From NCBI RefSeq assembly GCF_947623445.1, contig NC_135246.1, forward strand, positions 13,809,856 through 13,873,855: 64,000 nucleotides of DNA. The letters run 5' to 3'. Positions 1-10,987 of the stretch are shown here, piece by piece (position 1 is the first letter of the stretch; every line of letters begins with the position of its first letter). A model generated the notes under the pieces. The model saw nothing but the letters and a program-made list of their open reading frames with translations. It did no database searches and was not told the DNA's origin. The stretch is from Clavelina lepadiformis (taxonomy: Eukaryota > Chordata > Ascidiacea > Aplousobranchia > Clavelinidae). The translations under genes were made by a program, and so were the position numbers.

Positions 1-3000
1 ATACCTAACTAACTGATAACCTTCAAATGACAATTCCCCAAATTTAACCATTCAAATAATGTCTCGAAGAGAAACAAGTGCGGGTATAATTAGGATATGC
101 CGACTGAACATAATCACGTCAAACATTTTTGCATGTAATAAAGAAATCCAAGAAAGGTCTTTGAACTAATCAAAAACGGAGTATCCGTGCAAACGATGCA
201 GAATGAAGTAAAAAGAAAATAAAAGCTCCCTGGCGTCTTCTAGCGTAAGAAATGTTATCTTTTACACAGTTTCCAATGCCATTAAATGAGAAAATGGTTT
301 TACATTTTACGTCAATGGCGTGAGGATTAATGCAAGGATCAATTATTCCTACTTGGAACTGATGAGAATATGCAGCAAAGCCCTTCGAAAATTAGAAATT
401 TACAGGAGTGTTAGGCAACGACACATCGCTTGTTCTAATATCATGAACAATTCCTACAGTCAAACGTCCTCGAAACCCAAAACATACATTTTCGTAATAA
501 AACGTTCTACGTAGAAGAATGGGCTTAAAAACACAAAAAGCAGGACATTCCAATACATAAATCAGCTTGGTCAAACCAGTTGTGGTGTAAAAATGGTGGC
601 AAGTGGACACCTAAAATACTTCTGAACAAATTGTAATTGCTTACATAATTTGCTGTAATCGCATGGCCAATTACAAGCAACCGACATTACAGGTAAAAGA
701 TAAATATTGAACAAAACAACATCGCCAGGCAAACATGAATTATGCATTCGACTAATACTGGCAAGCAATATAAAGTAAACGCAATATTTAACTGCACGTC
801 GAAGAGAACAATTTTCCAATCTCCTATCGGTTAAGAAAGCGTTCGTGCAAAAGAATCTGCACTCAACAGGTCCATCCCGCCATTTTACTAAAGGGTTACA
901 TATGTACTAAAGCATTATGTTTCATGACTGAGCATCATGACTTGGCACGTTTTAATTTAACCGTTATGTAACGTAAATCGACTGCATTCTTTAATACAAC
1001 GTTCAATCTTGTGAAATCAAGGAAAATCGATGGTGTTACTTTGAACTTCTACCGCTATCTTACGAAACCAGCCTGACCAACAAGAATTAATTTTTTTTAA
1101 GTCCCTAGAGTGCCATTTATGGTGTTAATTATACGTAGCACAAGTTAATGAAGAGAAGTCAGTTAATGCGATAATATCTAAAATAAAACAGAGCGCAGTC
1201 AAAGCAGTCATTTTCGAAAACAAGTTCTATTGAATAAAAAAACAAGAACGAATATCGACTGATCATACAGAAGATTTTGTCATTTTAGCGACCTAACATC
1301 TTATTTGCCAAACTTAGCTCTTTAACCAGCGGACTGGTACAAAAGAGACGAAGCGAAAATGCTAGCAGCAACTCATAAAATACGCCTGCCTCCATGTAAT
1401 TGTACCAGACTGTTCTTTATCTTGCGGAAAAGCAACACCATTCTCTTGGGATCAACCGCAGTTCTGTCAAAAAGCAGAACAGTTTTGTATCTTTCTTAAG
1501 CGAGGATGAAAATCTTAAAAACAGGACCCATTTAATAGGAGGTAATCGATTAGTTTTCCATTTAGCATTAAGAACTTTAATTAAGTGTTGATATAACTCA
1601 ACGCGGATGTTTGAGGCTTCGTCTTCGCATCAGGCATCTTACGTAATTAGCGGTTCGACAGTGAAGAAATAAAATGAAAACGAGGTTACTCAAGTTCAAC
1701 GGGCTAAAACAGATCATCAAATACATGCCATTTGTCAACAGGTTTATATGTGAAACGACCTTGTTAGTATAGCATGTACTTGGTATAAAAGCAGAGGTAA
1801 ACTTGGAAACACTCAGATGAGGCTAGACTGGCAAGTGAACCAATTTATTTTGAACAGGTTCAAAGCGCAAAACTATTAGAACACTTTACATACTTCCTGA
1901 TAAAGTATTGAACAGAAGTTGAATTGGCCACGCAGTCGCACTGATATCGTTGAAACATGTCTAAAGCCTTTTTAAATTTCCATACAGTGGTAAGTTACTG
2001 GGAGTTGAGCAGTGAAGGTGCGACAATAGTAATGGCTGTTAGTTGGACCGCAAGCGTACGATATCAGCTACTAACTGGCATGTTAAGTACATTGCTCATA
2101 TGTTCAACAAAAAGAATGGACGCTACCAACGTTACAAACAACAAAGGTAGAGTAATTCTTAAATGTCGGAAATACTTGGCTGTATTTATAACTTCAGCGT
2201 ACACTAAGACAAATCTTATCAAATGTTTTGTAATTCATGCGTAACGGAATTTTACAGTATATTGTAAAGCAATTTGTTGCGTGGTGTTTATAATATAGGA
2301 AAGTATATTTTCCTTGGCAAAGCGATCACAAGACTTTTGTCAATGAAATATTTATTAGCCTTCCAAGCAAAAAACTCTATAGCCAAAGGGTGATACTTTA
2401 TGAGTCTATGTGCATGTTTATCACTCGTACCGCAAGCACTTTGATAAGATGATTAGGGGTGCTGCTTATATTTATACGTTATACAGAATATCAAACTTCT
2501 CTTACACAATCTATTTCGAATCCAGAATTTCGAATTCTATATTTTAGAATAATTGAAATGTCAAAAATTTAACCACTTCCATTGCACCGAATCTAATATA
2601 AAGTCATTAATGGACCTTCAATAGTTTACGTAAGATGAGAGTTGTCCATTTAACTTGATACTGTTTAATTTATGACGACAAAAATGTTCGCAGGGCATGG
2701 TTTTATGACGTAAAATTAATTTCGATAAAATTAGTAAAAAATGAAGAAAGACGGTTCCTACAGGATTGTATACGGCCTTTCAAAATTGTACGACAAAACG
2801 TGCCAGCCACCCCTATCTATAAAGATGACATTACGTTTGAGACGTTTTAAGCGGCTTGTGAGGTCTAAAAAAACAAAATTTGGAGCTCCGCCCGTTCTGG
2901 CTGGGGTAGCAGACGCGGAGATTTTTGACCCAACTGTCTAAAAACTTTGCCCCCCGATCCAATCCGAAGTGTGCCACTGTAACAAAGCAAGGGTATAGCC

Positions 3001-3280
3001 CGACTCACATATCTCATAAAGTCTGAGTTCATAGCTGACGAGAGGAGAATCCCTACCACAATGTGTGGTTTTCTTCTATCTCATTTAAAAAAATTTTTTA
3101 CTTTAAGTTTTCGTAATCGTAATTTTATCAACAAAAAGCGTTGAACAAATTTTAACAATTGAGAAAAGTCTTTAGGTTAACAGTATTGTTTGATAGTATG
3201 TTGTCATAAATAAGCGCTATGTATCAAGGAGATAAATAAGCCATCGATAGTTCGCCAAAACAATGTGATTATTTCCACAG
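1..3280. other. Intergenic or first-intron sequence left of the LRR gene
   Basis: I see no supportable exon here. Open frames at 320, 1400, 1957 and 2741 are short, match no family I recognise and lack a consistent splice context. The first exon of the LRR gene, with its start codon, must lie in this stretch or further left, but I could not identify it. A locally GC-richer patch at about 2860-3080 stands out from the AT-rich background and is listed as a finding. Confidence 0.4.
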
Positions 3281-4974
3281 GATACGATGCAACAGTTTCC
3301 ACACGCACATTTTGTGGATGGTCAGTGTCGGTTTTTTCGATTGTTTCCGCATTTCCGAAACACTGCGGGTCGAGTAGGACAATCTACGGATACGAAGTAA
3401 CATGCGAAAAAGACATGAAGTCACTACCCACTACTTTACCTTGCCCAACGGTATCGCTTACGTACACGAATAGTTGGATAAAAGGAGACACTTTGAACAA
3501 GGGAGATGTTGCTGCATTTTTGAACGTAACTCAACTTATTTTAGACAATAATCGCATAAGATTCATTGCAAGGGATGTGTTTGAGATAATGCCATATCTC
3601 AAAAGACTGTCTTTAAATCACAATCCAATAGCCGTAAAAGAGAACATTGGAGTATTCAGCATGTTACCACAAAGACTGCTTGAACTCAACTTGGAAAACA
3701 TCACCATGAAGCACGAGCAAACGGCAACGTTTTGGTTGTTATTTGAGGACATTCCACTTTTCATCGCCGCAGATGAAGTTTCAAACTTGCAAAATTCTTC
3801 CGCTTTCGAAACGCAACGTCCACAAATCACATTTGCTGCTTTAAATGAAATTCAGCTACGCAATAATCGCCTGGATTACATTGACATGCCGGTTTTAAAA
3901 AGGGCAGGACTGCTAAAGTCATTGAAAAGAATCGATTTATCCAATAACTGGTTAAAACATCAAGCATTGCAAAACTTGCTGGAGTCATTCATTGACGATC
4001 ATAAAAGGAAAAGAGCCGCTACAACTGAACCAGAAAAATCTGTTCGCTACATTGAGCCAACAGCCGTCAAATTGCATATCGATTTGTCGAGTAATAGAAT
4101 TCGTTTAATTAATGAGACAACCGTTAAGAAGTTTACAAAGCTTCTTCAAATAATAAACCAAAGCGCAACTGCTAAACTGAATGCAAGGACAAAGGAAAGA
4201 GATCAACTTCAATTGAGTTTATCCTTAAAAGGTAACCCCTTTGATTGCTACTGCGAGATCAAGCCGTTTGTTCGATTTCTTTTTGATGACCATGGGAAGA
4301 CCTTGCTCAAAAATGAACAGGAATTAACTTGTTCGTATCCACCACTTCTCAAAGGTAAGAGTTTACTGAATGCAGTTGTTCTTAAAATCTTCATATCACG
4401 AATATTGCATGGATTAGTTCTTTGCGTTTACAGTATAAAACACTTCATGCATCAAGGCAAAATGACGACACGATCTAGGGCAACTCAAGACTATGCAGCA
4501 TTAATTCCAAATTTTACATTGACAGGCGTATCGTTCAAAGAACTGCGTGATCAACAGTATTTAGTTTGCAAGGAAAAATTGAATGCTGATCTTTCAGTCA
4601 TGCAACGTATTTTAACCGTCATTTTTAGTGTTGTTTTTTGTATTGTAAGCCTTGCTGTTTGTTACCTCAATCAACACAAAATCTTCCAGTATTGGAAGGT
4701 TGTACGAAACTGTGGTGAGGACGAAGACATGGATTCGGCGGTAAAGTAAGCAATTTATACCGTAGCCAAATAAATCGGCAAAATAATAACAAGAAAGTTT
4801 TCTAACGGGTACGATTATGAATTAAAATAAAGTTTACGTTGTTTTTTTGACAGATGGCGAAACAACTTGAATAAGTATGCAATTCCAAGCGATTACAAAG
4901 GAATAGGCCATCAAGGATATCATGCAGAAGACGAATTAATATTTGATAAGACTAATAACGAAAATAGTACATAG
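3281..4974 (+). CDS. Leucine-rich-repeat type I membrane protein, trophoblast-glycoprotein (5T4)-like
   Basis: Two exons are visible: 3281-4745, after acceptor atttccacag, and 4854-4974, after gacag, ending in TAG. The donor GTA AA|gtaagc joins the second exon in phase. The product has a weakly hydrophobic N-terminal stretch with cysteines (FCGWSVSVFSIVSAF, then C). LRR units with the L-x-L-x-x-N-x pattern follow (LILDNNRIRFIARDVF, LSLNHNPI, IQLRNNRLDYID, IDLSNNWL, IDLSSNRIRLI). Next comes a C-terminal LRR cap with GNPFDCYCEIKPFVRFL and a later Cys, then a transmembrane helix (LTVIFSVVFCIVSLAVCYLN), then a short cytoplasmic tail. The tail carries W-x-x-N and GYH motifs before an acidic stretch, as in the tail of vertebrate TPBG. 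TPBG modulates Wnt signalling at the cell surface in vertebrates; that role is not shown here. The exon opens in phase 1 without a start codon, so the 5' exon with the start is missing. Family call is firm, orthology to TPBG moderate. Confidence 0.75.
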
Positions 4975-6280
4975 AACCATCATAGCGCGTCAGTCGGTTC
5001 AAACGTCAATTGTTGGTACAAATACATTCCTCCAATACGTACAAAAGCGCCTTAAAGAGCGCGACAACTCAAGTTTTGAAGGAAAACCGATAAATTGGCC
5101 CAAACAGTAAAATCTATTGAGAATTACAGTAGTCTTTTATTCAAGTAAGCCTACACCTACTGCAATTTATAAAATCTACGAAATTTCATTAAATTAATGG
5201 CTCCCTTCGGATGCACAGAAAAACTGAAACGTAAAGCCACTGAAACTTTGTTTCGTATTGCAAACGGGACACCTTCACATTCATTTATGTGCTTTCTCAT
5301 TCTTGCATATGTGTTGACAACAAACTAAAGTTTCAAAAATTATTTTTAAATATATTAACTGGTTCGCTGTGTGCAATGTTCAAATTATTAACAGCTCAGT
5401 CACGTTACAAGGACTAAATGGAAGGAAGTAGGTCAAAGTAGAGAACTCTGATGGTCTGTTACCTACAAAAACGATCCTTACCTCAAATTAACTATAAATC
5501 AAAATGAAATATAAATGCTACAGAAGTACTTGCGTGATGTTTGTCTTTCGTGATACTTGTTAAACTGCACTACACCCCCACCCCAGTATCACAACCACTA
5601 AAACGCTGTACGGAATATCTTTTACAGAGTGACTATGTCACCGTAATTAGGTCACGCAATCCATAGTTAAAGATAGGCGGTTGCGTTAGGAGAATGGGTA
5701 AGCAAAAAGTCGATTTTGACTGCTTGTAATTCAAGTTAGATTTAGATTAGAAGGTAGATTTAGGTTACTATGTCATAAAATTTAAGTTAGAGTAACCAGA
5801 AATTATGAACAATACCTGTGAACGTTCCATTTTTTCAGGTGAAATAGTGGCATCCTATCTTTTATCGCAACAAACAACATTCTTTTTCACTAACGTCACC
5901 ACTTCGGTATCCAAAACACGATCGCCATGTAGCTGGCACAAAACTATTAATTGAACGTTGCCTAACATGACCATTAGTCTATTACTGTATTTTGTAAAAA
6001 TCCGCATAAGGTTAACATTGCGATTGCTAACTCACTAATTAATTGCAGCTACAATGTTAGCAGATAGGACTAGTAGCTATAGACTACCGGTTAACGCATG
6101 GAATGCACATGCTGTGAATGTATATACTCTATGAAAGGGCTTCTTCTATCTTTACGCAAAGGTCCAGTTTCAAAAGTCAAAATTTTTCGAGGTCCGGTCA
6201 CTCTCATGAAAATATAACACGTCTTGGATTTTTCCAACAAAAAAATGAAATGAGAATATAATACAGATATATCACTAAAC
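4975..6280. other. Intergenic, holds one copy of a dispersed repeat
   Basis: No coding region is supportable. The stretch contains one copy of a dispersed repeat (5651-5797) whose inverted relative lies at 35463-35610. The rest is AT-rich unique-looking sequence. Confidence 0.4.
5651..5797 (+). repeat. Dispersed repeat, copy 1
   Basis: This stretch reappears in inverted orientation at 35463-35610. Shared blocks include ttaaagatag-cggtt, ttaggagaatgggta, ttagatttaga, aaggtagattt and actatgt-ata-a-attta. Divergence is moderate, with small indels in the middle. No coding capacity or terminal inverted repeats were seen. The family is unknown; a SINE-like or MITE fragment is possible. Confidence 0.6.
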
Positions 6281-6622
6281 CAGGGGTCGGCAACCTACGG
6301 CCCGCGGGCCGGATCCGGCCCGCCATGCGAAATCGTCCGGCCCGAGACATATTAATTAGTTATCACAAGAATACGGCCCGCCGTGTCTTATTGAGTTTCA
6401 AACTGTAGTGTTAGCATTTAGCAATTATAGTATTAATGAAAATTCCGGCCCGCCAAAGAGTTGTACGCTCGACATTTGGCCCGTGACTAGCAAAAGGTTG
6501 CCGACCCCTGATTTAAGGGTAAGATATTCGCGTTTCAGAAAAGCTGTCCCGGCAGTTACGGCCCGCCAGTATATTTTATTTTATCAAATTGGCCCGCGGC
6601 TCAAAAAGGTTGCCGACCCCTG
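6281..6622. mobile_element. Non-autonomous hAT element (MITE), composite
   Basis: The element starts with CAGGGGTCGGCAACCT and ends with AGGTTGCCGACCCCTG, a perfect 16-bp terminal inverted repeat of the hAT type. It is flanked by the 8-bp target-site duplication cactaaac at 6273-6280 and 6623-6630. The interior is rich in GGCCCG/CGGGCC blocks. A second right end (AAAAGGTTGCCGACCCCTG) sits inside at 6492-6510, so the element looks like a fusion or a nested insertion of two related copies. It has no coding capacity. Confidence 0.93.
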
Positions 6623-6938
6623 CACTAAACCAACTACTTTGAATTTCGCTGTTGTTACATAGCTTCATCGACATTACGTATAGCCTTGGTTCTGTTGTTT
6701 TACCAGGATACACATTGTAATGACAAGCGATTGTTAAACAATTATAACGAACAAGGTCGCTAGGGCAAGTCATGTGTGCGCTGCAATACAGCTGAACAAC
6801 AGCTTGATGAATATTTATACAGTTGACTAGAAGTTAATGCTTCAGGGGTACCGAAAAAATCTCTAGATTTTGGGATGAAAACTTTTGTGTAGAATACTCC
6901 TGTGAGAGACTGACGAGATGCTGCCTTAACCACCCAAG

Positions 6939-9900
6939 CAGGACCGGATTAAGCTTTTTATGGGCCTGGGGCTCTATGATAGTCAGAGGCCTATTTTTTA
7001 TTCTATTCGTTGTACTAAAAACTAACCACAATTAAAACGAAAAACAAATATTAATACATAAACAAAGTATATATTTACTTTGTATGCACACATTCAAATG
7101 ACGCATTTTCTGGATTTAGACAATGCAAAGCTCTTAATAATGTCATCGGTGTCTATTTTTTGCAAAATGTCGTTTTCGATGCAGAGTATAGCTAAGGAAT
7201 TCAACCTTTTCTGCCTCATAGACGAACGCAAATGATTTTTTACTCTTTTTAGTGCTGAAAATGAGCGCTCGCCAGAGCAATTAGAAATCATCAGACAAAG
7301 ATAAAGCTTGAAAACAACCGATACATTAGGAAATGCATGCGCGAATTCATTTTCATTTATGAACTTAAACATCTGAATTTCTTTGCATTCACTGTTGAAA
7401 TGGTGTTGTTTTATCAGTGTAGAAAAATGAATCATCTCCTCGGGCAATGACTCCTCCAGATCATCTGGATAATATTGAAGTAACGATTTCGCACTTGCTT
7501 CAATTTTGCAGTTAGACATGGTGTTCAATTCTATCAGAAACGAAAACTTTCTTTGGAGACCGTCGTAAGCTTCTAGTCGGGTTTTCATAGACGAAAGAAT
7601 TTGGTCAATGATCGGCAGATATGAGTCTACTTTGAATCTGCTCGATGGATCAAGTGATGTGTCTTCAGATTCACCTTCGCTATCCAACCCTACTTTTCTT
7701 CTTTTCTTTCTTGAAATTTCTTCAGTGTAATGATGACAGCCACTTAATGCTTGACCTCTTCCTTCAAATGTTTGAAATTGGGGTCTGAGAAGTTGAATAA
7801 AGTTCTGTAGACCCTGAAGCAAATTTGTTGCCTTATTCAAAGTCATGTTGCTGTCCTGCAGAGCCTGACTCGTCTTATGGAACCGTTCCATTATGCACGA
7901 CCATACCTCGACTAAAATACCAGTTTCAAGCTTTTTCATCGATGAAACAAAACCCCTGGCTGTTTCTTTAGTTTGATATGTTTCATCATTGTCATCAGAT
8001 ATTGCCGTCAAGACTTGAAGAACCGCTTGGTAACCTTTTCTTAGTGCATGTAGCGCATCATATCGCGCCTCCCAACGTGTATCAGACAAAGGCTTAATTG
8101 TTGGACATTTAAGTGGTTTCAGTGCATCAACAAGAAGATTCCACCTGTGTGTTGAAGCTGAAAAGAATACATAGAGTCCTTGAACAAACATGAAAAAACG
8201 AACCGCGGATTGGCAACACTCAGCAGCACATTTTCCCACAAGATTCAAGGAATGTGCTACGCAAGGAATATATTCTGCTTGGTGGTTGCGTTCTTTTATT
8301 ATAGCTTGCATACCTTTATATTTTCCGCTCATGTTAGCAGCGTTGTCATAAGATTGTCCTCGGAGATCTTTCAAACTGATCCCATTGTATTCTATAAACT
8401 CCAAAAGTATATCAGCCAATTGGCGACCAGTGTGTCCACGGGTGGGCATAAATTTGACAAATCGTTCCACGGGACCATCAGGTAAAACATACCGAAAAAT
8501 TATTGTTAACTGGTCAACATTTGCAATGTCAGGTGTTGAGTCCACGGACACTGAATAATACTTTGCTTGTTTTATTTCGGAAATAATAATATGTAATACT
8601 TTTGTTGCAATTGCGTCAATGAATTCCTCACATACAGTCGATGAGAAATACGAAACGTATCCCTTGCCTTTGTTCACTCTCTTTTGAATATGCTCAGCAA
8701 GGAAAGTATCGTATTCTGCCAACAACTCCAAAATTCCAAGGAAGTTACCGTTTTGTGGAGAACCAACCCTCTCACTACTTCCGCGGAAGGCCAGCCCTCT
8801 GGATGATAGGAATTTTATCACGCTTAAAACTCGAGCTAATACTTTGCACCAATATTTTCTGTCAGATTCTTTTTGCTCTTCCAAATCTTTGCAAATGCTT
8901 CCTTTTTTTGCTCTTCGAAAGAAATATGTTGAAAGATAACTTAAGTGTTTGTTAGAAGATTCGTGCCTGGCCAGGTCGCGTGGTGCATGTTTCCAGTCGC
9001 CATAACCAACTGATGCCAGCTGCAGCATGATTTTCTCAGAATCAGACGCAAAAAGTTTGCAAAAAAAGCAGTAAAGTTTCTTGGTTGAAGGCGAATAGCA
9101 CAACCATTCGCGTTTCACTATTTCGCCGTTCAATTGTTCTCGCCAAAATAGCGATTTAGAACAACGCCGTTTAAAAATAATCGCCAGTAATACGTGTCTC
9201 TGAAGTTGAAAAATCTGCATCAAGATGTTGAAATTCTAAACTTCCTATTTGGCAGCAGTAATCTCTCAGCTGGTCAGAAATTCCTCCCCAGCATCCAACA
9301 TCCATGTCGTGTTGAATAGTTTCTTTTACCCCATGTGTTTCATCCTCAGCAACATTAGATGACTTGGTTTTTAAATTTGGTTCCGATGAAACAATATTTA
9401 TATGTGGCTCTGCAATACAGTCACTCGAAGTAGATGGTCGCAAAGCAGTTGCATTAGGCCTACAGGACGTCGTTTCTGCAATGTTGCTTTTCGGTTCGCT
9501 TACACAACATCAAAAAAATCAGTCACTTTTTTTGAACCTGCTACAACTTTTTTCAATTTAGCTTCTGTTTCTCTTCTAGATTTCTCCTTTTCCCAACCGC
9601 TTTTATACTTCTTCATTTTTATTTTTAAATTAATTTAGCCAAGCTAAAAACAAAACAACTAAAAACAATATGTTGCTATACTCTAGCCTAGACTATAGCA
9701 ACAGCTACTCTAGCTACGCCTAGAGTCTCTAGGCGAGCTAGATTTAGATGACCCTATAGTGGTCTTTCGCTACTGCCTGCATGCGCAATATTGTTATGTG
9801 CGTTATTGCGAAATAAACTTGACTTGACTTGGCTACTAACAATCCTGCCTAACAGCCGAGAAAAAGCGATTGTTGCGTCATAGTGACCAGGTTGGGTTTT

Positions 9901-10054
9901 ACAGTGCATGGACTGTGTTTTCAATAATAGCTGGGAGATTTGTATTAGCCTAGGCTACCTTAGTTGTTTCATTGACTTAGTGCAGTGGTGGGCCTATATT
10001 TGGGTGTGGACCTGGGGCTGCAGCCCCATCAGCCCCCGCCTTAATCCGGCCCTG
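6939..10054 (-). mobile_element. Full-length hAT DNA transposon
   Basis: The left end reads CAGGACCGGATTAAG and the right end CTTAATCCGGCCCTG, inverted repeats with one mismatch over 15 bp. Similarity extends further in through a GCCTGGGGCTC / GACCTGGGGCTG block. The 8-bp target-site duplication cacccaag is at 6931-6938 and 10055-10062, exact on both sides, which fixes the element at 3116 bp. It carries one transposase gene on the minus strand with two frame breaks, so this copy is probably not autonomous now. The exact duplication and mostly open frame suggest a fairly recent insertion. Confidence 0.95.
7094..9616 (-). pseudogene. hAT transposase, ZMYM / DUF4371 type, frame-broken
   Basis: Translation begins at 9616 with a lysine-rich MKKYKSGWEKEK-type N-terminus ending in KKVTDFF, as in many ZMYM-like hAT transposases. 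An in-frame TAA at 9500-9502 breaks it, and the protein continues in another frame to about 9178. There an extra base in an A/T run (9173-9177) shifts it again. From there 7094-9223 is one open frame of about 700 residues. It holds a TTF-type zinc finger (W-L-x-Y-S, CFFC, GDWKHAPRDLARHE-x-S-x-x-H), the RNase-H-like core (SVSVDSTPD, RGQSYDNAANMSG, CVAHSLNL), the variable insertion, and the C-terminal hAT dimerisation block (SNCSGERSFSALKRVKN). Such enzymes cut and paste the element through its terminal repeats. Two breaks near mononucleotide runs could be decay or assembly error. Confidence 0.9.
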
Positions 10055-10537
10055 CACCCAAGGTCCGGATTCAGATCGCGGTCCGCCATTTGAGTAGCCC
10101 TGCGCTACGATGTGACAACTTCTTACCTTTCCGCACTTCCAGTGTGGTAGGAAAAGGACAAAAACGATAAGGAAAATAACTTTCAATCAAGAAAAAAATC
10201 GTGCTTACAGGGCCAAGTTAAACGTTGACCGTTGCCTTGAAACAAGCGTTCATTAAAGACTCTCTTAGTCAACATAGTGGTACCGGTAAGTGATGATTAA
10301 TCGCGGATAGCATTTATTACGTGTTACGCAACAACACGTTTCTCGAACTGAACGCTTATTAATTCCTGTAAACAGCAGCAGCATTGCAGTAATACGTGCT
10401 ATCACTCAACTTAAGATCTTGTGTATAATTATGACGTCATTTTTGGTGTGAACCTCGCTAATGCTACTTATCCACTGTAACAACCTTTTTCAATGTGGCT
10501 CGTTATGACATACCGCTAACTAGCCTAGGGTCTAGTA

Positions 10538-10979
10538 CAGGGCTTCCTAAACTGGGGGTCGCGACCCCGCAAGGGGTCGCGTAACGAACTTCAGGGGTCG
10601 CAGAGCGTATACCAATTTTACACGAAGTACAAAATACAATCAAAACAAAATATACTTCCAGCCTAATAAACATAGAAACCGCCTTGAGACCAGCATTAAC
10701 AGATATTGAGCCACGGCTGGACTTGCTTTGTAGCAGAAAGCAGTCGGACCAATCACACTGAATAAATGTGTGTGCTTTTTTGTTTGCAGTAGCCTACATA
10801 TGTGTAAAGTAGTAAGTAGGCTTTGAGTACTGGTGGCTTGAATTCAGTCTTTGCATTTCAATAAATGTCACTAATGACTAATGTATATTTCGCACTGCTT
10901 ATCAATTTAAACGTGAAGGGTCGCGGAAAACTTCAGAAGTTTGAAAGGGGTCGCGAGCAAAAAAGTTTGGGAAGCCCTG
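10538..10979. mobile_element. Non-autonomous hAT element (MITE) of a second family
   Basis: The ends are CAGGGCTTCCTAAACT and AGTTTGGGAAGCCCTG, inverted repeats with one mismatch in 16. The 8-bp target-site duplication gtctagta is at 10530-10537 and 10980-10987. Subterminal GGGGTCGCG blocks are repeated in both orientations, as in many animal hAT MITEs. The 442-bp interior has no coding capacity. The ends differ from the other hAT elements in the window, so this is a separate family. Confidence 0.93.
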
Positions 10980-10987
10980 GTCTAGTA

